DNA of 54,938 bases from Candidatus Merdivivens pullistercoris. GTDB lineage: Bacteria; Bacteroidota; Bacteroidia; Bacteroidales; UBA932. Every line of letters begins with the position of its first letter. Positions within the stretch are counted from its first letter, which is position 1. The notes beneath the pieces were generated by a model that was not told the DNA's origin, searched no databases, and saw only the letters and a program-made list of their open reading frames with translations. The position numbers were made by a program, and so were the translations under genes. Below, piece by piece: positions 26,642 to 34,604 of the stretch. The stretch is from contig JADIME010000093.1 in NCBI GenBank assembly GCA_017694935.1, forward strand, positions 1-54,938. The letters are read 5' to 3'.

Positions 26642-27268
26642 ATGGAATTGTCAGTTTACAAAATCGACGGAACGGACTCGGGAAGGAAAGTCGTTCTTGA
26701 TGAAAGGATATTCGGCATCGAGCCTAACGATCATGCCATTTACCTTGACGTGAAGCAGTATCTCGGTAATCAAAGGCAAGGAACCCACAAGGTTAAGAAT
26801 CGTCGTGAGAACGCCCACAGTACGAAGAAGATCATTCGTCAGAAAGGCTCGGGCGGTGCCCGTCACGGTAGCTTGAAGTCCAACATATATGTGGGCGGCG
26901 GACGTGTTTTCGGACCTGTCCCTCGTGATTACCGCACTAAGTTGAACAAGAAACTCAAACAGTTGGCTCGTTTCTCCGCTTTGACATACAAAGCAAAGGC
27001 GAATGTCATAACCATGCTGGAGCAATTCGAGATGGAAGCTCCGAAGACCAAGGAATTCATCCGTATCCTTGACAACATCAAGGCAAACGGAAGGAAAGTC
27101 CTCGTCGTGCTTCCTGAAAACTCCGCAAACATTTACCTGTCATCACGCAACCTTCCGGAAGTAAGGGTGATAACCGTTGATGAAATCAATACATACGCGA
27201 TTATGAACTCGAACTCTCTTGTACTTGTCGAGGGCGTTCAGGAAATACTTGCTTCAAGGATCAAATAA
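26642..27268 (+). CDS. rplD: 50S ribosomal protein L4
   Basis: A 208-residue L4 (uL4) with the loop motif [43 protein letters not shown] at about 62-105, which lines the exit tunnel. In E. coli L4 also represses the S10 operon; whether this happens here is unknown. It lies 3 bases after rplC and 15 before rplW. Confidence 0.97.
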   Translation: MELSVYKIDGTDSGRKVVLDERIFGIEPNDHAIYLDVKQYLGNQRQGTHKVKNRRENAHSTKKIIRQKGSGGARHGSLKSNIYVGGGRVFGPVPRDYRTKLNKKLKQLARFSALTYKAKANVITMLEQFEMEAPKTKEFIRILDNIKANGRKVLVVLPENSANIYLSSRNLPEVRVITVDEINTYAIMNSNSLVLVEGVQEILASRIK

Positions 27269-27283
27269 TAAAACGGAAGTAAG

Positions 27284-27574
27284 ATGGGAATTTTAATTAA
27301 GCCTATAGTAACAGAGAAAATGACGGTTCTGGGCGAAAAGTTGAACCGTTACGGATTTTTTGTCGATCGCAGAGCGAATAAGATAGAGATCAAGGAAGCC
27401 GTGGAAAAAATGTACGGTGTGTCCGTGAAGGATGTCAATACATTGAATTATCATGGCAAGAAGAAATCCCGTTATACGAAGGCGGGTATGGTCAGAGGAC
27501 GTGCCAATCACTTCAAGAAAGCATACGTGACATTGGCCGGGGAAGATAAAATAGATTTCTACAGTAACATTTAA
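27284..27574 (+). CDS. rplW: 50S ribosomal protein L23
   Basis: A 96-residue L23 (uL23). Seen: [83 protein letters not shown]. It binds at the tunnel exit, where trigger factor and SRP dock. Spacing to both neighbours is short (15 and 5 bases), as in a standard operon. Confidence 0.96.
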   Translation: MGILIKPIVTEKMTVLGEKLNRYGFFVDRRANKIEIKEAVEKMYGVSVKDVNTLNYHGKKKSRYTKAGMVRGRANHFKKAYVTLAGEDKIDFYSNI

Positions 27575-27579
27575 AGACA

Positions 27580-28404
27580 ATGGCAGTAAGAAAATTCAAA
27601 CCGGTCACTCCCGGTCAGAGAAATAAAGTTATCAGTGCTTTTGATGATATAACCTGCACTGTCCCTGAGAAATCCCTGTTGGAGCCGCTTCGCAAGACCG
27701 GCGGACGTAACAATCAGGGTAAGATGACCATGCGCTATATCGGCGGTGGCCACAAGAGGATGTATCGTATAATCGACTTCCGTCGTGACAAGGACAATTA
27801 TACCGCCAAGGTAAAGACCATCGAGTATGATCCGAACCGCAGCGCACGCATAGCACTTGTCGTATACCAGGACGGCGAGAAGAGGTACATCATAGCTCCA
27901 AACGGACTTAAGGTAGGACAGACCATAGCTTCCGGTCCGGGCGTTGCTCCGGAACTCGGCAACACTCTGCCTCTTTCTGAAATTCCGCTCGGTACACTCG
28001 TTCATAACATAGAATTGTATCCTGGCAAGGGTGCCGCAATGGCGCGTTCTGCCGGTACATACGCTCAACTTTCAGCACGTGAAGGCAAATATGCCATTCT
28101 CCGTCTCCCTTCGGGTGAAATGAGGATGGTGCTTGTCACATGCCGCGCGACAGTTGGAACAGTGTCTAATCCTGATCACAATTTGGAATCTCACGGTAAG
28201 GCCGGTCGTAAAAGATGGTTGGGACGCAGGCCTCGTAACCGTGGCGTAGTCATGAACCCTGTGGATCACCCTATGGGTGGTGGTGAAGGCCGTGCATCCG
28301 GCGGACATCCGCGTTCACGTAAGGGTATTCCGGCAAAGGGCTACAAGACTCGCAATCCTAAGAAGATTTCAAATAAGTATATTATTGAAAGAAGGAAAAA
28401 ATAA
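27580..28404 (+). CDS. rplB: 50S ribosomal protein L2
   Basis: A 274-residue L2 (uL2). Conserved parts seen: [39 protein letters not shown] near the N-terminus, and the C-terminal signature [37 protein letters not shown], which includes the histidine region near the peptidyl-transferase centre. Length is normal. It is followed by rpsS after 21 bases. Confidence 0.97.
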   Translation: MAVRKFKPVTPGQRNKVISAFDDITCTVPEKSLLEPLRKTGGRNNQGKMTMRYIGGGHKRMYRIIDFRRDKDNYTAKVKTIEYDPNRSARIALVVYQDGEKRYIIAPNGLKVGQTIASGPGVAPELGNTLPLSEIPLGTLVHNIELYPGKGAAMARSAGTYAQLSAREGKYAILRLPSGEMRMVLVTCRATVGTVSNPDHNLESHGKAGRKRWLGRRPRNRGVVMNPVDHPMGGGEGRASGGHPRSRKGIPAKGYKTRNPKKISNKYIIERRKK

Positions 28405-28425
28405 CGGAATAAAGGTATAGAGATT

Positions 28426-28695
28426 ATGAGTCGTTCATTAAGAAAAGGTCCATACATACAGGAAGCCCTTGAAAAAAAGATTCTTGCGATGAATGATGGA
28501 AGCAAGAAGAAAGAGGTTGTCAAGACTTGGTCTAGAGCAAGCATGATTTCTCCGGATTTTGTTGGCCATACAATAGCAGTTCATAACGGAAATAAATTTA
28601 TTCCGGTATATGTTACTGAAAACATGGTAGGCCACAAACTCGGCGAGTTCGCTCCTACACGTACATTCAAAGGCCATTCGGGCAATCGTAAATAA
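28426..28695 (+). CDS. rpsS: 30S ribosomal protein S19
   Basis: An 89-residue S19 (uS19). Seen: [18 protein letters not shown] at the start and [46 protein letters not shown], the usual signature. It forms part of the 30S head with S13. Spacing and order are standard. Confidence 0.97.
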   Translation: MSRSLRKGPYIQEALEKKILAMNDGSKKKEVVKTWSRASMISPDFVGHTIAVHNGNKFIPVYVTENMVGHKLGEFAPTRTFKGHSGNRK

Positions 28696-28715
28696 TTTAA
28701 AATGAAGTTAAAATT

Positions 28716-29132
28716 ATGGGAGCTCGTAAAAGATTAATGGCCGAAAGGCTTAAAGAAATAAAGAAACACACAGCTATTGCCAAGCTGAACAATGTGCCTA
28801 CCTCGCCGCGCAAGATGCGTCTTGTGGCAGACCTCATCAGAGGTGTCGAGGTAAACCGCGCACTTGATATACTCAAGTACTCCAAGAAAGAGGCTTCTAC
28901 CCGTCTTGAAAAACTTATCCGCAGTGCTATTGCAAACTGGGAAGCCAAGAATGAAGACAGGCGCAAGGAACTCGACAATGGAAATGTTATCGTGAAAACC
29001 ATCATGGTTGACGAAGGCTCTTCTTTGAAGAGGATCCGTACCGCCCCTCAGGGCCGTGCCGGACGTATCCGTAAACGTTCTAACCATGTAACGGTTATCC
29101 TTGATGTTAAAAACAAACCTGTGGAGGAGTAA
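28716..29132 (+). CDS. rplV: 50S ribosomal protein L22
   Basis: A 138-residue L22 (uL22). The core begins [58 protein letters not shown] and ends [26 protein letters not shown], the tunnel-lining hairpin. It has about 20 extra N-terminal residues ([19 protein letters not shown]) compared with the E. coli protein; a later start is conceivable but no better one is seen. rpsC follows after 3 bases. Confidence 0.95.
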   Translation: MGARKRLMAERLKEIKKHTAIAKLNNVPTSPRKMRLVADLIRGVEVNRALDILKYSKKEASTRLEKLIRSAIANWEAKNEDRRKELDNGNVIVKTIMVDEGSSLKRIRTAPQGRAGRIRKRSNHVTVILDVKNKPVEE

Positions 29133-29135
29133 GTT

Positions 29136-29927
29136 ATGGGACAGAAAACAAATCCTATCAGCAACAGAATCGGTATCATAAGAGGCTGGGACTCCAATTG
29201 GATCGGCAAGAGCAGTATCAAAAACGATACGGCGTTGAAGATCGAGGAGGATTATAAGATCCGCCGTTACCTTGACAAACGTCTTGCAAAGGCAAGCGTA
29301 TCGAGGATAGTTATCGAAAGGACATTGAAGCTTATCACCGTAAGCATACATACGGCCCGTCCGGGTCTTATCGTAGGCAAGACCGGCATGGATGCGGAAG
29401 TCCTCAAGTCCGAACTCAAGATGATTACCAAGAAGGACGTGCAGATTTACGTCATCGAGGTAAAGAAACCGGATACGGATGCAAGGATAGTTGCCGACAG
29501 CATCGCCCGTCAGGTGGAAGGCCGTATTTCATACAGGAGGGCTATCAAAATGGCCATCGCTTCTACAATGAAGGCAGGTGCGGAGGGCATCAAGATCCAG
29601 ATCAGCGGACGTCTCGGCGGTGCCGAAATGGCAAGGAGCGAAATGTTCAAGGAAGGCCGTACTCCTCTCCATACTTTCCGTGCGGACATCGACTATGCTT
29701 TGGCTGAGGCTCATACCAAAGTGGGCGTGCTCGGTATCAAAGTGTGGATCTGCAACGGTGAGGTTTATGGAAAACGCGATCTTTCTCCGAATGTAGGCGC
29801 AGTAGCCGCACAGCCTCAGGGACGTCAGCGTCGTGAAGGCGACCGTCGTCGTAGTGACAGGAGGGGCGGTGACCGCCGTCGTAATGACAGGCGCGGAGAC
29901 CGTCAGGAACGCCGTCGCGAAGAGTAA
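29136..29927 (+). CDS. rpsC: 30S ribosomal protein S3 with arginine-rich tail
   Basis: A 263-residue S3 (uS3). The KH domain (about 60-110; [44 protein letters not shown]) and the C-terminal S3 domain ([48 protein letters not shown]) are intact. After residue about 225 there is a 38-residue tail dominated by Arg, Asp and Gly in short repeats ([15 protein letters not shown]), longer than E. coli S3 and probably disordered and RNA-binding. It is the last gene of this operon: a strong terminator follows instead of rplP, rpmC and rpsQ. Confidence 0.95.
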   Translation: MGQKTNPISNRIGIIRGWDSNWIGKSSIKNDTALKIEEDYKIRRYLDKRLAKASVSRIVIERTLKLITVSIHTARPGLIVGKTGMDAEVLKSELKMITKKDVQIYVIEVKKPDTDARIVADSIARQVEGRISYRRAIKMAIASTMKAGAEGIKIQISGRLGGAEMARSEMFKEGRTPLHTFRADIDYALAEAHTKVGVLGIKVWICNGEVYGKRDLSPNVGAVAAQPQGRQRREGDRRRSDRRGGDRRRNDRRGDRQERRREE

Positions 29928-29954
29928 GATTTCATAATATTGAAGTTTTTCATA

Positions 29955-30000
29955 ACAAAAGAACGGGTCCGGATTTCCGGACTCGTTCCTTTGTTTTTTG
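29955..30000 (+). terminator. Terminator of the ribosomal operon
   Basis: Arms 29955-29973 and 29976-29994 pair over 19 bp with two mismatches and a 2-base loop, followed by a T-rich stretch ending TTTTTTG. The convergent aqpZ gene may use the same hairpin from the other side. Confidence 0.85.
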
Positions 30001-30042
30001 TTTTGAAAACCGATTGTTTTTAGTACATAGCCGGCTGTGTTT

Positions 30043-30720
30043 TTACTTGTTCTTTTCGCTACCGATCAGTTTCCAGACTAAAGCGGAAAGCAGGGCTCCG
30101 GCAAACGGTGCCACGATGAATATCCACAGTTGTGCAAGCGCCTGTTCTCCCTCAAAGATGGCAGGGGCGATGCTGCGGGCCGGATTGACCGATGTCCCTG
30201 TTATCGGAATGCAGACAATATGGACAAGTATCAATGACAGGCCGATGGCAAGGCCGGCGAATTTTCCGGCCCCTTTCTTTTCATCAGTAGTCCCCAAGAC
30301 AACCAATACGAAAACGAAAGTGAAGAACATCTCGGCAAGGAATCCCCCGAGAGGGCTTACCCCGGTGGCGCATACATTGGCTCCAGTCCTTGTCGCGTAG
30401 TTGAAGTCTATGTTGGAAACGAGCAGCCAAAGTATGGCCGAGCCGATGATGGCTCCTACTACCTGGAACAGCATATACATCAGGCCTTCTTTTGTCTTCA
30501 TCCTTCCCGAAGCCATGCATCCCAAGGTTATGGCCGGGTTGATGTGACAGCCTGAAATGCCGCCTATCGTATAGGCCATAGCCACTACGGCCAGGCCGAA
30601 TGCCATGGCTACCATGAGAACCTGCGCCGGAGTGCCGCATCCGCCGTTGAAGATTGCGCTTCCGCAACCCATAAGCACGAGTACCATCGTGCCGAACATT
30701 TCTGCTAAATACCTTTTCAT
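30043..30720 (-). CDS. aqpZ: Aquaporin Z-type channel
   Basis: A 225-residue six-helix MIP channel. Both NPA motifs are present: GCHINPAITLG (about residues 58-68) and GTSVNPARSIAPAIF (about 180-194), together with the start MKRYLAEMFGTMVLVLMGCGSAIF. Arg after the second NPA and the overall similarity to AqpZ indicate a water channel rather than a glycerol facilitator; strict selectivity is inference. ATG at 30720 is used since it gives the standard MKRYLAE start. It lies 56 bases after the lipoprotein gene in the same direction, so it may share its transcript. Confidence 0.92.
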   Translation of the reverse strand: MKRYLAEMFGTMVLVLMGCGSAIFNGGCGTPAQVLMVAMAFGLAVVAMAYTIGGISGCHINPAITLGCMASGRMKTKEGLMYMLFQVVGAIIGSAILWLLVSNIDFNYATRTGANVCATGVSPLGGFLAEMFFTFVFVLVVLGTTDEKKGAGKFAGLAIGLSLILVHIVCIPITGTSVNPARSIAPAIFEGEQALAQLWIFIVAPFAGALLSALVWKLIGSEKNK

Positions 30721-30776
30721 ATTATAGATTTTAATAAATCTGCTAATCAAACCGTTTTAGGAACACGCTTTTCTTG

Positions 30777-32249
30777 TCAGAACTGCAATAATTTTCCTTT
30801 CAGCGGCATGTTTTTCTGACTCATTTGCCGGAGCGGATCTTTTATCGGCGCATTTGAGGAGTATTCCGAATGATCGGTCATGCTTATGACTCCTGTCCAT
30901 TCAGCGGTTATTTTGTGAGGTTCAGTTGTATTGTCGTCCCAACAGTCGATAATCACTGTATATGTTCCGTCTCCGTTATTCGTGATGATGATTTCTCCCG
31001 AGCTTAGAGGAGATTTCTGCGTGATTGTGAAATTGCCGTATTCGTCATATTGTCTGTACCATGACCATGCTTCCAGACCCATATAGTCGTATCCTGTCAG
31101 GAAGGACCAGTCTTCTCCATAGCCGGATGCCGTGTATGTGTGTGATGGCAAGCCTTTGCTGAAATCGCTTTCAGGTGTCTGGAGCTCTATGATGAACGAA
31201 TCTCCTGTATATGACGGGTTCTTTATGTCCAGATACCAGTTGTAGTTCCCGAAATCTACATAATATTCGCCATAATAGAACGCGTCTATTTTAACCCCTT
31301 CCATATCGGCTTCCACGTCGTCCTGCAGAGTGGACAGGAACTCAGGTTCCGGCTCATAGTAGTTCGCAAAAGATGCTGTTCCGGAGAATGTCACATGGTG
31401 TGTCTCTCCGTTTGAGTCTGTAAGGAATGCCTCGCATATATAAGTGTTCCCTTCGAATGAAACGTCAAGGGTGCCTTCCGTGAAAGAAAGCGGCCCTACA
31501 GAATATCCGCTGCAATCGCTGTTGTATATGGCATAGTTTGAATAATCCGGCGTAAAGGTCATTTCTTCCGTTTCTCCTGCAGCTCCGAGAGTGTATCTCC
31601 CGGCAGGCAGGGTTATGTTCTGCATGTCAGTAGGTTCCGGTGCAAAAATGTCGAAATTGTAGACTTCGGAATTAGGATAATACCAGCCGAGTGAAGAAAG
31701 CATAAAATAATAGTTGTTCGCCCCGTTGAAACTGAACATGTCTCCGTAGTATTCGCCGTCGGCGTAGGAGGCCTCGAATTCATGATCATACTCGGGAACC
31801 GGTTCGCCGGCTGCCTGCAGGATGGCCACTTCGTCTGTAACTTGTTCCCCTTCATTGTATGAGTAAATCAGGGTCAGTGTGGTTTCACGTTGTTCCTCCG
31901 TGTCGTTCGCTTCATAGGTGAAAACGACAGTGCCTTTTGTCCCGCAGTCTATGCCGGTAACCCATTCTGCAGGACATTTCGCATGTACGGTCCCGTCTTC
32001 GGTCTCGTTTGTCAGAGTGTAGTTGAATGTTACTTGTCCGGCGACAGCCGCGACTTCTATTGTCGTCGTATATCCTATGATTTCAATTACCGGAGGCTCG
32101 CTGACAACGGTCGTGTCCTCGCCCGGAGTTATGGTTGTGGTGTCTTCTCCGGGAGTCGGCTCCGGTCCTGGCTGCTCTTCCGGGGTGCATGAGTAAAATG
32201 CCATGCCGATGATAAGCATGGAAACAAACAGATGATAGATCTTTTTCAT
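30777..32249 (-). CDS. Lipoprotein with BACON-like domain and two repeated beta domains
   Basis: A 490-residue lipoprotein (signal MKKIYHLFVSMLIIGMAFYSC, lipobox FYSC, then TPEEQ and a Pro/Glu/Thr tether). A BACON-like domain lies at about 55-145 (VHAKCPAEWVTGIDCGTKGTVVFTYEANDTEEQRETTLTLIY). Two copies of a domain follow, at about 160-300 and 325-465, each with a D-G-x-Y-Y/E-Y-Y-V start, a leucine-Pro-x-G/S-x-Y-T block and a closing HHVTFSG or HKITAEWTG. Ligand unknown; the acidic residues after the Cys are compatible with surface export in Bacteroidota. Its neighbour upstream is the membrane LytTR regulator. Confidence 0.75.
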   Translation of the reverse strand: MKKIYHLFVSMLIIGMAFYSCTPEEQPGPEPTPGEDTTTITPGEDTTVVSEPPVIEIIGYTTTIEVAAVAGQVTFNYTLTNETEDGTVHAKCPAEWVTGIDCGTKGTVVFTYEANDTEEQRETTLTLIYSYNEGEQVTDEVAILQAAGEPVPEYDHEFEASYADGEYYGDMFSFNGANNYYFMLSSLGWYYPNSEVYNFDIFAPEPTDMQNITLPAGRYTLGAAGETEEMTFTPDYSNYAIYNSDCSGYSVGPLSFTEGTLDVSFEGNTYICEAFLTDSNGETHHVTFSGTASFANYYEPEPEFLSTLQDDVEADMEGVKIDAFYYGEYYVDFGNYNWYLDIKNPSYTGDSFIIELQTPESDFSKGLPSHTYTASGYGEDWSFLTGYDYMGLEAWSWYRQYDEYGNFTITQKSPLSSGEIIITNNGDGTYTVIIDCWDDNTTEPHKITAEWTGVISMTDHSEYSSNAPIKDPLRQMSQKNMPLKGKLLQF

Positions 32250-32278
32250 AACCAGTCATTTTAAAATTAACGTCCAGC

Positions 32279-32286
32279 GCAAGATA
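32279..32286 (-). promoter_or_regulatory. Possible -7 box of the lipoprotein gene
   Basis: On the minus strand this reads TATCTTGC, one T short of TAnnTTTGC, 29 bases before the ATG at 32249, with a TTG 20 bases further upstream. It would let the lipoprotein be transcribed apart from the LytTR gene. Confidence 0.3.
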
Positions 32287-32315
32287 TGAAAAATAATCCA
32301 CAAATGCAACCCGTC

Positions 32316-33167
32316 TTATTTTCTCAAGGAAGCGGCAAAGGATTCGAAATATTTTTTGGATACCGGAATCGGCATGGTTCCTCCATTGTCAAGATCTACC
32401 ACGTAATTGTTCATTTCTTTCCGGAGCACTTTCACTTTTGTGGTGTTCACGATGTATGAACGGTGGCATCGCGCAAGTTTCCCGTCTGCGGAAAAGTTTT
32501 CTTCCAATGTTTTCAATTTGCAGCGTACCAGATAACTCTGCAATTTGCCCTGCGTAGTATAATAGACTTTTACATAATTGTCCTGGGACTCTATGTACAG
32601 CAGGTTTTCCAAGCGTATTGACAGCTTCAGGTTGCCGTTGTTGTCCGTTATGTGTATGAGGTCGTTGTCGCTTTTAGGCAATTCATCCGAAACTATGTCG
32701 CGGCTGTTTACGACTTTCAATATCTTGTTTTTGTCCCTTTCGGCTGCGGCGAATGCCACGCATACGTATGGAATGACAAGAGATATGGCGGTTATCAACA
32801 ACGCTTTACAGTAAATCCACGGCCACGATGCCCCTTCGTCTGATATGAGAGTTATGGTAACAGCTGTGTATATTGCGGCAATTATCAATATTTCCAATAT
32901 GTTCCAAACTATGTACTTCCAAATGGCCAAAGCCTGTTTCCTGTGCCTGTAATATAACAATGTCTTGCTGATTACTATGATAAGGAGGGATGTGGATATG
33001 AAACCGACTGTCAGTATGAACCTTGTACTGTCGTGCAGGTTGAACCATGCCGTTTCGGAGAATGTCGAATATATGCACAGGAACGCTACGGAGAACAAGG
33101 CCGTGATGACTACTGTCACGACCAGGTTGTTCGCTTCGGCGAGATAATCCGGTATTGAGCGTTTCAT
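32316..33167 (-). CDS. Membrane-bound LytTR-family transcriptional regulator
   Basis: A 283-residue protein with four membrane helices (about 15-35, 48-68, 85-108 and 118-143) and a C-terminal LytTR DNA-binding domain (about 180-283). The LytTR hallmarks are LENLLYIESQDNYVKVYYTTQGKL, LVRCKLKTLEENF, LARCHRSYIVNTTKV and PIPVSKKYFESF. There is no receiver domain, so the signal is probably perceived in or at the membrane. It lies 66 bases upstream of the BACON-like lipoprotein in the same direction, which is its likeliest target; that is inference from position. ATG at 33167 has a -7 box only 3 bases ahead. Confidence 0.85.
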   Translation of the reverse strand: MKRSIPDYLAEANNLVVTVVITALFSVAFLCIYSTFSETAWFNLHDSTRFILTVGFISTSLLIIVISKTLLYYRHRKQALAIWKYIVWNILEILIIAAIYTAVTITLISDEGASWPWIYCKALLITAISLVIPYVCVAFAAAERDKNKILKVVNSRDIVSDELPKSDNDLIHITDNNGNLKLSIRLENLLYIESQDNYVKVYYTTQGKLQSYLVRCKLKTLEENFSADGKLARCHRSYIVNTTKVKVLRKEMNNYVVDLDNGGTMPIPVSKKYFESFAASLRK

Positions 33168-33170
33168 GCC

Positions 33171-33179
33171 GCAAAAGTA
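33171..33179 (-). promoter_or_regulatory. -7 box directly in front of the LytTR gene
   Basis: On the minus strand this reads TACTTTTGC, an exact TAnnTTTGC match ending 3 bases before the ATG. If used, the transcript would start within the first codons, giving a leaderless mRNA or meaning the promoter lies elsewhere. Confidence 0.4.
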
Positions 33180-33223
33180 CGTTATATTCGCAAAAAATCT
33201 CTCATGGTGGGAATTATATTTTT

Positions 33224-33433
33224 ACGATTATCCGCAAAATTACCCAAATATAGCATGCAGTAATTGCCACAGACAGCGTGGCCGCCCGTGGCCTCGTGAA
33301 CGGGTCGTGAACGGTTTATGAGAATATCCTGTGGACATTCGAAAGTGAGCAGCATTTTACGAGACCTGAGGGATATACTGTCTGTGGCAATTACTGCTTT
33401 CATCTTCATAGGGGTAATTTTGCGGATAATCGT
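33224..33433. mobile_element. 210-bp inverted-repeat element (MITE-like), full copy
   Basis: The ends are perfect 22-base inverted repeats (33224-33245, beginning ACGATTATCCGCAAAATTAC, and 33412-33433). Inside them a second perfect 20-base pair occurs: GCAGTAATTGCCACAGACAG at 33257-33276 and its complement at 33378-33397. The centre (33277-33377) is unique to the element. The right 123 bases recur at 54816-54938 with 4 mismatches and no gaps, in opposite orientation. No transposase and no credible gene is inside, so a non-autonomous element is the best description. Each end carries a TAATTTTGC box reading outward, to LytTR on the left and fabH on the right. I do not recognise the family. Confidence 0.7.
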
Positions 33434-33486
33434 ATTATATTTCACCCTAAATACAGTTTTTTTGCCACAAATACGCGAATTTAACA

Positions 33487-33495
33487 TATATTTGC
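33487..33495 (+). promoter_or_regulatory. -7 box of the fabH-fabF-fabZ operon
   Basis: TATATTTGC is an exact TAnnTTTGC match, 96 bases before the fabH ATG. A TTTG lies 22 bases upstream, slightly too far for the usual 19. Confidence 0.5.
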
Positions 33496-33524
33496 CGTTT
33501 GAATACCACAATTTTTTTGCCTTT

Positions 33525-33575
33525 ATGGCAAAGGGAGATAATTTCGCGCTTGTACAAAGCGGCTTTAATGTTTAA
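33525..33575 (+). CDS. Possible 16-residue leader peptide before fabH
   Basis: An ATG-started frame encoding MAKGDNFALVQSGFNV lies between the presumed promoter and fabH, ending 16 bases before the fabH ATG. Nothing supports translation except position, and it matches no peptide I know. It could be chance; if translated, it might act as an upstream regulatory frame. Confidence 0.2.
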   Translation: MAKGDNFALVQSGFNV

Positions 33576-33591
33576 TTTTTAGGGATTTTTT

Positions 33592-34560
33592 ATGAAGATT
33601 ATAGGAACAGGGAGTTCTCTGCCGAAGAAAGTAGTTACGAATGATATGCTTTCGACCTTTTTGGATACCTCCGACGAGTGGATTGTCACGCGCACAGGCA
33701 TCTCTTCGAGGAAAGTCATTTCGGATGAAAGACTTGAAGATCTGGCTGTGGATGCTGCACGGAAGGCCATAGAGGATGCAGGCATAACTCTCGACGAGAT
33801 AGACATCATAATCTGTTCGAATGTGGTGAATGAGTTCGTCACCCCGGGACTCAGCTGCGTGATTCAGCGCGATTTGGGGACCAAGGTGCCTACGATGGAT
33901 TTGAATGCCGCCTGTGCCGGTTTCATATACGGACTTGATTTTGCACACGGCTATTCGATGGTACACAAGGATGTGAGAAACATCCTCCTCGTCTGCGCCG
34001 AGGAACCTACCCGGATGATGAATTGGGCGGACAGGAATGTGTGTGTCCTTTTCGGTGACGGTGCCGCCGCCGTAGTACTCGATTGTACGGATAAGGAGAA
34101 CGATTGCATAAAGGAAGTGAAACTGTCAGGCGTTCCGGCCGTGGAATCTCTCTATTACAAGAGAAATCTTGAACCTACACCTTTTATAACAAAGGAAAAG
34201 GAACCCGTGCCCATTACCATGAACGGCCGGGATATTTTCAGGATGGCGACACGTGCGGCTTTTGCCGACATAACGGCTGTCTTCGAGAAAGCCGGGATTA
34301 CGGCGGAGGATATAGACTATTTCCTGCTCCATCAGGCGAATATCAGGATTATAGAATCGATACAGAATCATTTCGGCATATCGCCCGAAAAGTTCCTGCA
34401 CAATATAGAGCATTTGGGCAACACGTCTTCGGCGTCGGTGCCTATCCTTATGGACGAAATGAACAGGTGCGGACGTTTGAAGAAGGGACAGAAGCTGATA
34501 ATGAGCGCGTTCGGCGCCGGTTTCGTGTCCGGTGCCGCATACGTCGTGTGGGATAAATGA
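33592..34560 (+). CDS. fabH: Beta-ketoacyl-ACP synthase III
   Basis: A 322-residue FabH, which condenses acetyl-CoA (or a branched starter) with malonyl-ACP to begin fatty acid synthesis. Catalytic residues are visible: Cys108 in DLNAACAGF, His in FLLHQANIRI and Asn in HLGNTSSAS. The N-terminus KIIGTGSSLPKKVVTNDML and TSDEWIVTRTGISSR are standard. It begins an operon with fabF and fabZ. The rpmF and plsX genes that often precede fabH are not here; the inverted-repeat element is instead. Confidence 0.94.
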   Translation: MKIIGTGSSLPKKVVTNDMLSTFLDTSDEWIVTRTGISSRKVISDERLEDLAVDAARKAIEDAGITLDEIDIIICSNVVNEFVTPGLSCVIQRDLGTKVPTMDLNAACAGFIYGLDFAHGYSMVHKDVRNILLVCAEEPTRMMNWADRNVCVLFGDGAAAVVLDCTDKENDCIKEVKLSGVPAVESLYYKRNLEPTPFITKEKEPVPITMNGRDIFRMATRAAFADITAVFEKAGITAEDIDYFLLHQANIRIIESIQNHFGISPEKFLHNIEHLGNTSSASVPILMDEMNRCGRLKKGQKLIMSAFGAGFVSGAAYVVWDK

Positions 34561-34604
34561 TAAAAACACGGTTATGGGACTGAAAATTTAAATTGATAAT
34601 AGAT

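Noticed and set aside
33182-33511. Open frames inside the inverted-repeat element, partly shared with the copy at 54.8 kb
   Set aside because: The shared protein-like stretch follows from 97 percent DNA identity; no promoter-to-stop structure or known motif supports a gene.
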